DNA of 64,000 bases from Neobacillus niacini. GTDB lineage: Bacteria; Bacillota; Bacilli; Bacillales; Cytobacillaceae. Shown here piece by piece: positions 8,167 through 16,171 of the stretch. Within the stretch, counting starts at the first letter, position 1. Every line of letters starts with the position of its first letter. The translations under genes and the position numbers were made by a program. A model generated the notes under the pieces. The model did not search any database. It was not told where the DNA came from and worked only from the letters and a program-made list of their open reading frames with translations. The stretch lies in the NCBI RefSeq assembly GCF_019749295.1, contig NZ_JACWFG010000026.1, forward strand, positions 1-64,000. Reading direction: 5' to 3'.

Positions 8167-8664
8167 TCACTCATGTTTTTTCAAAAATTGATAAATCATC
8201 TCTGTAAACATCTCATTTAAAATGGGCTTTTTCTGTTTTTTTAACCATTCAACCTGATTGATGGGCAGATTCAATTTTAGGCTAATATTTTCATTCGGCA
8301 TTTCCACTTTTCTGATTTCTTCTAATGTGATTCCCTCTTCAACATCTGGAAAACACGAGCTGCTCTCATTTACTCGATCAAGTTCTTCATACCCATCAAT
8401 ATCTTCAATATCACAGAATAAATTAAGCTGCGGTAAACCTCCTTGGAGGCTTTTTAAATGCATTATAGAATCAATTAACTTTCCACTTTCAAGTTCAATC
8501 TCCATTATTAAATTTTGCACATTTTTATATTTTCTTTCCGTAACTTCACTAACCACCAAATCCAACTCAAGCGTGTAACCCGATTGGGATTCAAAGATAT
8601 AAATCGCACTATTAAAGATGTGTACATGCTCACCATCAATTTTTACAGACTTTACAGCAGCCAT
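8167..8664 (-). CDS. Hypothetical protein of unknown function
   Basis: A 165-residue acidic protein with no membrane segment. The first 65 residues alternate in a beta-rich pattern (VKSVKIDGEHVHIFNSAIYIF); a very acidic Cys-containing middle follows (FCDIEDIDGYEELD, SSSCFPDVEEG). The C-terminus is helical and basic (QVEWLKKQKKPILNEMF...YQFLKKHE). The longest frame begins at 8703 with a hydrophobic run that mimics a signal peptide, but GGAGGA lies exactly six bases before ATG 8664 (MAAVKSVKID), so the shorter cytosolic form is preferred. I do not recognise the family. It stands 123 bp upstream of the Nudix gene and may have its own promoter. Confidence 0.65.
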   Translation of the reverse strand: MAAVKSVKIDGEHVHIFNSAIYIFESQSGYTLELDLVVSEVTERKYKNVQNLIMEIELESGKLIDSIMHLKSLQGGLPQLNLFCDIEDIDGYEELDRVNESSSCFPDVEEGITLEEIRKVEMPNENISLKLNLPINQVEWLKKQKKPILNEMFTEMIYQFLKKHE

Positions 8665-8908
8665 AACCATTCCTCCAAAAAACAATAACAATACTACTCT
8701 CATTTTATACCAAAACAGAAGGCTGCTACAAAAAAATCTTACTTAATGAAAAACTGTTTATTATTTATTACTTGGGACATGTACACAAACCAAATAAGTA
8801 AATGTAAATATTATAATATTACATTGTTATTGATAAACACCGACTTTTTTCACTTACTTTGAGTTTTTATCATAAAAAAATAATAACAGATTGGGTAGTG
8901 AATGATTT

Positions 8909-9814
8909 ATGAAGGTATTGGTTACAGGGGGAGCAGGCTTTATCGGTCTCCATTTTGTTGAAAAGTTATTGAAAGAAAAAATGGAGGTTGTAATTGTAGA
9001 TAATTTATCAAGCGGTATCAAAGAACGAGTCCCAAAATCTGCTGCATTTTACGAGATTGACATTGAAAATTTATCAATCGAAAACATATTTGCTTTTGAG
9101 AAGCCAGATTACGTCGTTCATCTTGCAGCACAGGTATCCGTACCATTTTCTATGAAAAACCCTTATGCTGATTGTCTAGCAAATATTGCTGGAACCGTTA
9201 ATCTCCTTCAAAATTGCGTGAAGTATAACGTTAAAAAGTTTATATTTGCATCATCCGCCGCCGTGTATGGTGAACCAGCATATCTCCCAATTGATGAAGA
9301 CCATCCGCAACACCCCATCTCGTTTTATTCTCTTTCGAAACAGACATCAGAGCATTATATCAAGTTATATACAAAACATTTTGGTTTAGATCACAGTATT
9401 TTAAGATTTGCTAATGTTTATGGACCGGGGCAAAATGCCCATGGTGAAGCAGGTGTAATTTCAATATTCTTAAATTCTATTTTTGCACAGACTCCCCCAA
9501 TCATTTATGGTGGTGAACAGACAAGGGATTTTGTTTATGTAAAGGATGTAGCAGACGGTTTATTTAGCTCACTTCATAATGGCAGGAATTGTACATTCAA
9601 TCTAAGTACCAATACAGAAACAAAGATAAATGAACTCTTAATTTTAATGTTGAAAAAGGTGAATACCAATTTGAATCCAGTCATTAAACCACAGCGAGAA
9701 GGTGATATTGGTCAAAGCAGACTGGATAATACGAAAGCCTTAACTGAACTTCAATGGATCCCCAAGTATACTCTGGATAGAGGATTACAAGAAACCATTG
9801 ATATGTATCAGTAA
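8909..9814 (+). CDS. NAD-dependent nucleotide-sugar epimerase/dehydratase
   Basis: A 301-residue extended SDR. Features in order: the Rossmann motif GGAGFIG (7-13), the acidic NAD ribose residue in VDNLSSG, the catalytic Ser in FASSAAVYGEP, the YSLSK Tyr-x3-Lys pair near residue 150, and the sugar-nucleotide domain with RFANVYGPGQ and TRDFVYVKDVADG. It resembles GalE-like UDP-hexose epimerases and B. subtilis YtcB, a partner of the spore-coat glycosyltransferase CotSA. A family-2 glycosyltransferase follows after 42 bp, and a CotSA-like enzyme lies convergent downstream, so it most likely supplies an activated sugar for surface or spore polysaccharide. The exact epimer is not determinable. 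Confidence 0.85.
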   Translation: MKVLVTGGAGFIGLHFVEKLLKEKMEVVIVDNLSSGIKERVPKSAAFYEIDIENLSIENIFAFEKPDYVVHLAAQVSVPFSMKNPYADCLANIAGTVNLLQNCVKYNVKKFIFASSAAVYGEPAYLPIDEDHPQHPISFYSLSKQTSEHYIKLYTKHFGLDHSILRFANVYGPGQNAHGEAGVISIFLNSIFAQTPPIIYGGEQTRDFVYVKDVADGLFSSLHNGRNCTFNLSTNTETKINELLILMLKKVNTNLNPVIKPQREGDIGQSRLDNTKALTELQWIPKYTLDRGLQETIDMYQ

Positions 9815-9856
9815 GAACCCCATAAAAATAAGAACAATAAAAAGGAGATGTATGAA

Positions 9857-10555
9857 ATGGTCACTAGAATAAAGGATTTGGTCAGTATCATTGTTACTAG
9901 TTATAACAGAGAGAAATATATAAAAGCTTGCTTGGATAGTATATTGGCACAAACGTATAAGGATATAGAGATTATATTAATAGACGATTGTTCCACTGAT
10001 AGAACATTAGAAATTGTTAATGAGTTTAAAAAGGAAGCTGTAAAAATTAGACCAGACATGATAGATCGAATCACTGTCGTTTCTCTGCCGTGGAATGTTG
10101 GATATGAAGGTCCTTTAACCTTAGGTATGTTCCTCAGCAGGGGTGAATTTATTGCCATACAGGATTCAGATGATCTCTCACATCCAGAAAGGATTGAGAA
10201 ACAGGTCAATTACTTAACCACAAACCCGGAATATGAGCTTGTAGGAACTATATTTGCGCCTTTTACAGATTACAAAAATGGGAAATTTATCGGCTTACGC
10301 CGTCCTGCAAGGTGGATGAGATACGACGAACAGATTTATAAGGTTTATCGAAGGGGCGGACATTGCATTTGCCATGGTACAACCCTTTTGCGCGGGACAG
10401 TATTTGACCGGCTTGGAGGCTTTACTAGAAAGAATAGTAAAGAAGCAGATTTTGAATTTATTCAAAAATGCGTTTTAAATGGTGTTAAGGCAAATAACAT
10501 CCCGGAAGTGCTTTATTACTACAGGATGCATCCTGAACAAATGTCAGTCCAATAA
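9857..10555 (+). CDS. Family 2 glycosyltransferase
   Basis: About 232 residues, a GT-A fold inverting transferase. The nucleotide-binding N-terminus is LVSIIVTSYNREKYIKACLDS; IDDCSTDRT follows, and the metal-binding DxD equivalent is IQDSDDLS near residue 100. The acceptor-side region contains RRGGHCICHGTTLLRG and an ED-like catalytic motif KEADFEF. There are no membrane helices, so it acts on a cytosolic or membrane-associated acceptor. Of two possible ATG codons, 9848 touches the AAGGAG site and 9857 has the correct nine-base spacing, so 9857 is used. It forms an operon with the epimerase upstream. The donor is probably that epimerase's UDP-sugar, by inference. Confidence 0.85.
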   Translation: MVTRIKDLVSIIVTSYNREKYIKACLDSILAQTYKDIEIILIDDCSTDRTLEIVNEFKKEAVKIRPDMIDRITVVSLPWNVGYEGPLTLGMFLSRGEFIAIQDSDDLSHPERIEKQVNYLTTNPEYELVGTIFAPFTDYKNGKFIGLRRPARWMRYDEQIYKVYRRGGHCICHGTTLLRGTVFDRLGGFTRKNSKEADFEFIQKCVLNGVKANNIPEVLYYYRMHPEQMSVQ

Positions 10556-10594
10556 TGATAGACTTTGAAAAGAATACAAAGGCACACCAAAATG

Positions 10595-10630
10595 AAACCA
10601 AGAAACAACCTTGTTTGTTTCTTGGTTTTA
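10595..10630 (+). terminator. Rho-independent terminator
   Basis: AAACCAAGAAACAA pairs with TTTGTTTCTTGGTTT around a short CCTTG loop, followed by TTTTATTATG. It ends the epimerase/GT2 transcript. Confidence 0.75.
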
Positions 10631-10668
10631 TTATGTATATGAACAAAAAGGTAACAAAAAAACATCAT

Positions 10669-10703
10669 AAATAAAGTCACAGACCAACGCTGGCTGTGAC
10701 TTT
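10669..10703 (-). terminator. Rho-independent terminator
   Basis: AAAGTCACAG/CTGTGACTTT (10673-10682, 10694-10703), directly after the stop of the minus-strand GT4 gene, with an AT-rich tail on the minus strand. Confidence 0.75.
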
Positions 10704-11849
10704 TTACCCTTCATGTAATTGGCGGTAAAGCCTTAATTGTCTATTAACACTATGCTGCCAGGTAAAATGGTTTTTTACCTGTAACACACATTCCTGGCCC
10801 ATTTGCAGTAGTTTTGAAGGATTTGATAGTAAGTAGAGGATGTGTTTAGTTAAGTCTTCTCGGATATTAGAAGGATCTATTAAAAATCCGGTCTTTCCAT
10901 GTTCAATTATTTCGGGTATACCACCTGATTTTGTAGCAATGACAGGGGTACCTGTTGACATCGCTTCAAGATTAACAAGTCCAAAAGCTTCATTTTGGGC
11001 GGAAGGAACCAATAGTAAATCTGAAATCTGAAACATTTCGTGGATCTTATCATTTGGTATAAACGAAGTGAAAACTACGTGATCCTTAATACTTTCAGCC
11101 AGATTTTTTAAATGGTCTGAATAAGCTCTATGACCTAAGGGGCTTCCAGCAATAATTAGCTTAATAGATGGGTCAGCCTTAATGATCTCTGGCATCGCTT
11201 CTAAAATATGATGCACCCCTTTTATTTCAACCAATCTACCAACATAAAGGAGTATTTTATTACGGGATACTCCAAGTTTTTCCTTCATAAACTCTAATGG
11301 TGCGGGACTGTCTAGCTGCCATTTGGGCTTAAATTGATCATTGTTAACACCCAAATGATTAACAACTATTTTACTCGAGTCCAAATTAGTTTTACTTAGT
11401 ACGTAATTCTTTAAAAAATGGCTATTCACAACAATTGCATTTGCCTGATTTAAATAATTGTTCAGAAACCGATTATTCATGTATGGCGGGGAGATAAAAG
11501 TGACCGAATGAAGGGTCAGGATAATTTTAGCAGTAGGTATTGCCTGACGAATGAACTTCACAAACTTAGGTCGATTCTCAATTTGAATAATATCGGGCTT
11601 ATCTTGCTGCAGCTGTTCCACTACATTTTGTATATAAGTTTCAGAATGATAGTGATATCGATAATATGTTATATGTCCCTGCCTTTCAATGAAGGATTGG
11701 TTTTTAGTTTTCTTTCCAAATATAATCACATCTACTTCTTTTTGAAGAAGGTTGGATGTTTTTTGTATAACTAACTCAACAGAACTGGATTTATTACCAG
11801 GAATCGGAAATACACCTGGTGTAATGATTGCGACTTTTAGCCTCGGCAT
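10704..11849 (-). CDS. Family 4 glycosyltransferase, CotSA-like
   Basis: A 381-residue GT-B retaining glycosyltransferase. The N-terminal domain (1-190) starts KVAIITPGVFPIPGNKSSSVE, like CotSA (YtcC) of the B. subtilis spore coat. The C-terminal domain has LLYVGRLVEIKGVHHILEA (donor-site Arg/Lys), the FTSFIPNDKI segment and the E-x7-E nucleotide-binding motif QNEAFGLVNLEAMSTGTPVIA. There is no signal peptide or membrane helix. Context with the YtcB-like epimerase and the sugar-nucleotide operon at 17-23 kb suggests a role in spore or cell-surface polysaccharide. A weak sigma-K-like arrangement (ACA, 17 bases, CATAAGCTG) lies upstream on the minus strand. The substrate is unknown. Confidence 0.85.
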   Translation of the reverse strand: MPRLKVAIITPGVFPIPGNKSSSVELVIQKTSNLLQKEVDVIIFGKKTKNQSFIERQGHITYYRYHYHSETYIQNVVEQLQQDKPDIIQIENRPKFVKFIRQAIPTAKIILTLHSVTFISPPYMNNRFLNNYLNQANAIVVNSHFLKNYVLSKTNLDSSKIVVNHLGVNNDQFKPKWQLDSPAPLEFMKEKLGVSRNKILLYVGRLVEIKGVHHILEAMPEIIKADPSIKLIIAGSPLGHRAYSDHLKNLAESIKDHVVFTSFIPNDKIHEMFQISDLLLVPSAQNEAFGLVNLEAMSTGTPVIATKSGGIPEIIEHGKTGFLIDPSNIREDLTKHILYLLSNPSKLLQMGQECVLQVKNHFTWQHSVNRQLRLYRQLHEG

Positions 11850-12018
11850 CTCGTTTCCACCCCTTCATAAAACCCTTCTTTAACAGCTTATGAAACTGTG
11901 GTAGAGAGGTGTGGACATGCGTGGCACTTTTTGAAATAAGTAATCTAAAAATATATAAAGTTAAAGAAATGTTCACAGCATCTTGTGCTGTATTGCGTTA
12001 AAATATAGACAAATCAAT

Positions 12019-12036
12019 ATGTGATGTTCTTCACAA
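12019..12036. promoter_or_regulatory. Rex (or Fnr) operator-like palindrome
   Basis: ATGTGATGTTCTTCACAA contains the exact palindrome TGTGA-N6-TCACA and matches 16 of 18 positions of the Rex consensus TTGTGAANNNNTTCACAA. It lies 30 bp before the start of the formate/nitrite-channel gene. B. subtilis Rex controls ywcJ, a homologous channel gene, which favours Rex; the core alone would also fit Fnr. Confidence 0.65.
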
Positions 12037-12065
12037 TATGAAGTTAGAAAGAAGGCAATTCTGTT

Positions 12066-12893
12066 ATGTCATTATTCAAACCAGACCAAATTTTAGAAAT
12101 TTCAATTAAAAATGGAATCAAAAAGACAAGTTATCCCTTACTAACAACCCTTCTATTAGGTTTCCAGGCCGGTGCTTTTATTTCATTAGGATTCCTGTTA
12201 TATATTCGTGTCACGGCACCGCTATCCGAAGGTTTATCAGGACTTAGTTCTCTTTTAGGTGCCTCTGTCTTCCCTATTGGCCTAATACTTACATTAATTG
12301 CAGGTGGAGAACTTCTAACTGGGAATATGATGGTGGTTCCACTAGCAAGATTCGCCAACAAAATTAAAACAAAACATGTCTTGTTCAACTGGCTTCTTAT
12401 CACAGTAAGCAATTTCATAGGTGCTATATTCGTAGCATACTTTTTTGGACATATTGTGGGTTTAACGGAAACTGGAGTTTTCTTAGATAGTACAGTTCAT
12501 ATTGCAGAACATAAAGTTGACGCAACATTTGTTCAAGCATTTGTCTCAGGGATTGGCTGTAATTGGCTTGTCGCTGCAGCCGTTTGGTTATCGTATGGAA
12601 GTGAAGATATGATAGGAAAAATCGCAGGGATTTGGTTCCCAACAATGGCCTTTGTCGCAATTGGATTCCAACACGTTGTGGCAAATATGTTTGTTATACC
12701 AGCAGCCATTTTTGCCGGCCACCTCACATGGATGGATTATCTTGGTAACTTTATCCCTGTTTTCTTAGGAAATGCTGTTGGCGGGGCACTCTTTATCGGA
12801 ATGGCGTATTGGTTTGCCTATAAAAAGAATGAATACACTGTAATTGAAGGAGCAAAAAAGCCAGGAGTGTTTGACAAAAAAATTGGATTATAA
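12066..12893 (+). CDS. Formate/nitrite transporter family channel
   Basis: A 275-residue membrane protein with six hydrophobic segments, a pentameric FNT channel subunit passing formate, nitrite or lactate. Family signatures: FQAGAFISLGFLLY in helix 1, GGELLTGNMM at the broken helix 2 (omega loop), FVSGIGCNWLVAAAVWL, and the selectivity His in GFQHVVANMF. The site AGAAGG lies ten bases before ATG 12066. It is monocistronic, with a Rex/Fnr-like operator immediately upstream, pointing to redox-controlled expression under oxygen limitation. B. subtilis homologues are YwcJ (Rex regulon) and YrhG; the operator favours the YwcJ type. Confidence 0.88.
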   Translation: MSLFKPDQILEISIKNGIKKTSYPLLTTLLLGFQAGAFISLGFLLYIRVTAPLSEGLSGLSSLLGASVFPIGLILTLIAGGELLTGNMMVVPLARFANKIKTKHVLFNWLLITVSNFIGAIFVAYFFGHIVGLTETGVFLDSTVHIAEHKVDATFVQAFVSGIGCNWLVAAAVWLSYGSEDMIGKIAGIWFPTMAFVAIGFQHVVANMFVIPAAIFAGHLTWMDYLGNFIPVFLGNAVGGALFIGMAYWFAYKKNEYTVIEGAKKPGVFDKKIGL

Positions 12894-12906
12894 ATATCCA
12901 TAAAAG

Positions 12907-12947
12907 AATAGCCAGAGACCATTATGCTGATGGTTTCTGGCTATTTT
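12907..12947. terminator. Bidirectional terminator
   Basis: A 16-bp stem AATAGCCAGAGACCAT/ATGGTTTCTGGCTATT (one mismatch, 7-base loop) between the convergent channel and prs-like genes. Confidence 0.85.
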
Positions 12948-12952
12948 CACTG

Positions 12953-13903
12953 CTATTCAAACAATGGACTTACTGCTCTTTCATTATGAATACGGTCAAT
13001 AGCATCTGCTAGTAATGGTGCTACAGACAGCATCGTAATTTTATTTATTCTCTTCTCTTCAGTCTGCTCAATCGTGTTCGTTATCACCAATTCTTGAATC
13101 GCAGAAGATTCAATTTTTTGAACAGCAGATTGTGAGAGAACAGCATGCGTACAGCATGCATAAACGGCCTTTGCTCCATGCTCTACTATAGCATTTGCTG
13201 CTAGAGTCTGTGTTGTTGCTGTATTAATTAAGTCATCAACAATAATCGCATTTTTTCCTGCAACATTCCCAATAATCTCAAATATATCGGAAGCATTAGG
13301 TTCAGGACGTCGTCGGTCAATAAGCGCAATTGGGGCATCTAACAGCTTGGCCATTTTCCTTGCTCTCCCTACAGCACCATTGTGCGGTGCAACAACAACC
13401 ACATCCTCAAGTCCCTTTTTCTCAAAATATTCAGATAGAGTCGGAATTCCAATTAAATGATCCACTGGAATATCAAAAAAGCCCTGAACTTGTGGCGAAT
13501 GAAAGTCCATCGTCAGTATCCTGGTAGCACCTGATTTTTCTAAAAGATTCGCAATTAATTTCGCAGTAATAGGCTCACGCGATCTTGCTTTTCGATCCTG
13601 ACGAGCGTAGCTGTAGTATGGGATTACAACATTGATCATTTTAGCTGAAGCTCTTTTTAGTGCGTCAATCATAATCAGCAGCTCCATAATATGGTCATTA
13701 TTTGGATGTGAAGTGGATTGGACCACATACACATCACAGCCCCGCACACTTTCTTCGATATTCACCTGGATTTCCCCATCACTAAATTGTGTGACCGAGC
13801 TCTTTCCAATTTCACAGCCTAAATGAGTTGCCATCTCTTTTGCAAGGCTTTGATTTGAATTTAAAGCAAATAATTTAAACCCTTTTTTCAATTGATACGA
13901 CAC
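12953..13903 (-). CDS. Degenerate ribose-phosphate pyrophosphokinase paralogue
   Basis: A 316-residue PRPP synthetase homologue collinear with B. subtilis Prs from FKLFALNSN to SPLFE. The ATP-site region is normal (YYSYARQDRKARSREPITAK, MDFHSPQVQGFFD). Three active-site motifs deviate. The flexible loop KRRPRPN reads RRRPEPN. The ribose-phosphate-side PDHGGV reads PHNGAV. The PRPP-binding DDIIDTAGT reads DDLINTATT. It may be weakly active or regulatory, like mammalian PRPP-synthetase-associated proteins. It is not next to glmU/spoVG, where Bacillaceae keep the true prs, so it is a second copy. The ORF opens at ATG 13921, but GGGGGA points to GTG 13903 (MSYQLKKG), matching the family start. 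Confidence 0.85.
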   Translation of the reverse strand: MSYQLKKGFKLFALNSNQSLAKEMATHLGCEIGKSSVTQFSDGEIQVNIEESVRGCDVYVVQSTSHPNNDHIMELLIMIDALKRASAKMINVVIPYYSYARQDRKARSREPITAKLIANLLEKSGATRILTMDFHSPQVQGFFDIPVDHLIGIPTLSEYFEKKGLEDVVVVAPHNGAVGRARKMAKLLDAPIALIDRRRPEPNASDIFEIIGNVAGKNAIIVDDLINTATTQTLAANAIVEHGAKAVYACCTHAVLSQSAVQKIESSAIQELVITNTIEQTEEKRINKITMLSVAPLLADAIDRIHNERAVSPLFE

Positions 13904-14068
13904 TTTATGTCCCCCATGCATTGTTTATTTACGATTCCACTAACTCACTTTTCCTATTTTACATGAAATTTGGTCTTCAGAACACTATTTAACACCAATT
14001 GAAAAATATAACAAAAGCCATGTATCTCATCAATGATACATCTTACTAAATACTTTATATTTTGGCGT

Positions 14069-14821
14069 CTAAGACAAGTACTTTTTGGGGGAGAATTCAT
14101 GTATAGTCTGATTACATTCCTCGAGAAATGGACAGATATTACATTCGTTAACGTTCTTTGTTTTGAAGTAGTTGGAAGAATCCTCAATAGAGTACTTCAT
14201 CGTTTGTAGAAACTTCAGACCTTCCTTTAAATCTTTAGAGGTCGGGATAAAGACATGCCTCTTCCCGTCAAGTAACGTTACTACCTCTACTCTCTTCGGG
14301 GTCCTTTTTAATACCTTTTCGGAAAAAACAATCGACAAATGATAGTAAAGCGCCAACATTTCTGGTGTCCCGTCGACTAAGTACTTTTTTATCACAAAAG
14401 AGGAATCAGACCATTCTGCAACATCAAACGTTAAACTCAAATCAACATTCAGTTCCTCAATATATGTATTTAGTTTTTCAAATAAAAACAAAGGTGGAGA
14501 TTTTCTAGATTCACTTTGAATATTCTCCATCAAATAATCTGTTATTTTGGCGACGACGGTATAATACTGTATCCGAGATTCAAATATTTGAGGAGAAACC
14601 TTACCCCAATATTCATCAATCAACTTTAGCACACATACAGAATGACGGCTCTCCGCTGGTAGCTGATAAAAAGAAAAGACAACCTTATTCACAACATGTT
14701 GAACAACTTGTCTCCAGTTTATCGACCGTTTTTTCTTTTCAATAAGTTCAAAATAAAATTTATACGGACAGGTGATAAAGTCCCTTAAGTTTTCATCCGT
14801 CATGGATTGTATTTGATTCAT
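14069..14821 (-). CDS. PD-(D/E)XK-like protein with four-cysteine motif, Fur-controlled
   Basis: A 250-residue soluble protein. It opens like the RecB/AddB/Cas4 nuclease family (LRDFITCPYKFYFELIE) and closes with CNICPFLEEC. One Cys near residue 18 plus three near the C-terminus is the arrangement that binds a [4Fe-4S] cluster in AddB and Cas4. In between, LTFDVAEWSDSSFVIKKYL sits where the nuclease motif GxxD...(D/E)xK is expected: the Asp is present, but the D-x-K element reads IKKY, so cleavage activity is probably lost. GGAGGGGG precedes ATG 14821. A perfect Fur box lies in its promoter spacer, so expression should rise under iron limitation. No partner gene is adjacent. The role is unknown. 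Confidence 0.7.
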   Translation of the reverse strand: MNQIQSMTDENLRDFITCPYKFYFELIEKKKRSINWRQVVQHVVNKVVFSFYQLPAESRHSVCVLKLIDEYWGKVSPQIFESRIQYYTVVAKITDYLMENIQSESRKSPPLFLFEKLNTYIEELNVDLSLTFDVAEWSDSSFVIKKYLVDGTPEMLALYYHLSIVFSEKVLKRTPKRVEVVTLLDGKRHVFIPTSKDLKEGLKFLQTMKYSIEDSSNYFKTKNVNECNICPFLEECNQTIHEFSPKKYLS

Positions 14822-14863
14822 AACAAACCCCCTCCAGCTTAATCCTTCAACCTAGTTAGTTTG

Positions 14864-14893
14864 ATAATAATTGATAATGATTATCAATGTCAA
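14864..14893 (-). promoter_or_regulatory. Sigma-A promoter with Fur box in the spacer
   Basis: On the minus strand: -35 TTGACA (14893-14888), 18-bp spacer, -10 TATTAT (14869-14864). Inside the spacer lies TGATAAT-G-ATTATCA (14872-14886), a perfect match to the 7-1-7 Fur box, with an additional overlapping TGATAAT half-site. Repression by iron-loaded Fur of the gene starting at 14821 is expected. The divergent gene at 15005 could also be affected. Confidence 0.85.
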
Positions 14894-15004
14894 TCGATAT
14901 TTTAAATTTAGGTACTAAATTATCTGAATTGCTAAATTACTGTCAAGATTTCGTTTCTGAAACATATATTTTTGGCAGGATGATATTGAAGGAGGACATG
15001 AGAA

Positions 15005-15238
15005 ATGATGACATCAGATGGTTTACGCTTACGAAAAATTCAAAGGCTTGCCCATGACATTATGGATGAAGTAAATTTGAAAAAGGTGCAAATGCCGCCA
15101 GAACTCCTGACAATGGTAATCGATAATCTTTCCCGTGCAGTTGGTGATTTAACAGATCCTTCCGGAAACTACTCGTTACGTTATTTAGAAGAAAAAGTGG
15201 GAAATGCCCACTCTCTATTAGTAAAAAGGAAACTATGA
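15005..15238 (+). CDS. Small hypothetical protein, 77 residues
   Basis: A short helical protein (MMTSDGLRLRKIQRLAHDIM...), mixed charge, with no membrane segment and no cysteines. It has an excellent GGAGG site nine bases before ATG 15005 (a second ATG follows immediately) and its own terminator at 15317, so it is a real gene. It is divergent from the Fur-controlled gene; its start lies about 120 bp from the Fur box, too far for confident co-regulation. Predicted as two or three helices. I do not recognise the family. Confidence 0.65.
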   Translation: MMTSDGLRLRKIQRLAHDIMDEVNLKKVQMPPELLTMVIDNLSRAVGDLTDPSGNYSLRYLEEKVGNAHSLLVKRKL

Positions 15239-15316
15239 AACGAACCGTTCTTAGGCAAACTAGAAATTAAATCTATAAATCTATTAGTTAGCTGTACTAT
15301 TATCCCATTTTATTTA

Positions 15317-15357
15317 GAGAACCCACTAAAGCCGATTAAGGAAGTGGGTTCTTTTTA
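15317..15357 (+). terminator. Rho-independent terminator
   Basis: AGAACCCACT pairs with AGTGGGTTCT, followed by TTTTT (15317-15357). It ends the 77-residue gene and overlaps the first bases of the longest AIM24 frame, an argument for a later AIM24 start. Confidence 0.85.
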
Positions 15358-15419
15358 TGAAAAGTTTGAAACATTATCACTCCTTACTCGTAATAATAGA
15401 ATGGAAGGATGTGGGGAAA

Positions 15420-16121
15420 TTGAGCAGATACTCAATTGACGAATTTATTAAGCAAACCGAGCAGAAAGATAAAGGCGAAGGTTTTTTTGAATTAGAAACA
15501 CCTCGTATGTTGGAGGTAAACTTAGATGGTCAAGTTTGGGCTAAAGCTGGGTCTATGGTTGCCTATCATGGAGAAATAAAATTTGTCCGCGAAGGAATAT
15601 TGGAACATGGACTAGGGACTGCGTTTAAAAAGGCTTTGACAGGTGAAGGTGCATCACTGATGAAGGCAAACGGGAGAGGAAAGCTATACCTTGCTGATAG
15701 CGGGAAGAAGATTATCATCCTTAATTTACAAAATGATTCCATTTATATTAACGGAAATGATTTACTAGCATTTGAACCTAGTATTAAATGGGAAATCAAA
15801 TTAATGAAAAGAATGGCGGGTATGCTTGCTGGCGGGTTGTTTAATGTCCGATGTGAGGGTACCGGAATGATTGCCTTTACTGCCCACTATGAACCTATCA
15901 CATTAAGAGTATCACCTGGTAATCCTGTTATCACGGATCCGAATGCAACAGTAGCTTGGTCTGGTAATCTCATGCCAACATTCCAAACGGATATTACCTT
16001 AAAAACTTTCTTTGGTAGAGGAAGCGGGGAATCTATTCAAATGAAATTCGAAGGTGAAGGCTTTGTGGTCATTCAGCCGTTTGAAGAGGTTTATTTTAAG
16101 GCAAAACAAAATGTTACATAA
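15420..16121 (+). CDS. AIM24 family protein
   Basis: About 233 residues of the AIM24/DUF124 family, a beta-rich jelly-roll-like fold of unclear function; the yeast homologue is mitochondrial. Typical segments: FFELETPRMLEVNLDGQVWA, KAGSMVAYHGEI, the Gly-rich KALTGEGASLMKA, VNGNDLL-like YINGNDLLAFE and the terminal GEGFVVIQPFEEVY. The longest frame starts at ATG 15357, within the upstream terminator's T run. TTG 15420 (SRYSIDEFIKQT) matches where the family starts and has AAGGA ten bases upstream. A TTGAAA/TAATAA promoter-like pair at 15366-15396 would transcribe it separately. Often linked to stress or membrane phenotypes; no specific role is inferred. Confidence 0.85.
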   Translation: MSRYSIDEFIKQTEQKDKGEGFFELETPRMLEVNLDGQVWAKAGSMVAYHGEIKFVREGILEHGLGTAFKKALTGEGASLMKANGRGKLYLADSGKKIIILNLQNDSIYINGNDLLAFEPSIKWEIKLMKRMAGMLAGGLFNVRCEGTGMIAFTAHYEPITLRVSPGNPVITDPNATVAWSGNLMPTFQTDITLKTFFGRGSGESIQMKFEGEGFVVIQPFEEVYFKAKQNVT

Positions 16122-16134
16122 TAATAGAAAATAA

Positions 16135-16165
16135 AAGCCTATGGGAAGCTATTTTCCATAGGCTT
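16135..16165. terminator. Bidirectional terminator
   Basis: AAGCCTATGGGAA/TTTTCCATAGGCTT hairpin between the convergent AIM24 and nitroreductase genes. The T-rich tail is better on the minus strand. Confidence 0.75.
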
Positions 16166-16171
16166 ACAATG

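Noticed and set aside
11794..11976. 60-codon ORF upstream of the GT4 gene
   Set aside because: It overlaps the GT4 start in another frame and has no site.
12131..12727. Antisense ORFs within the formate/nitrite channel gene
   Set aside because: Shadows of a membrane-protein gene; no start signals and no recognisable product.
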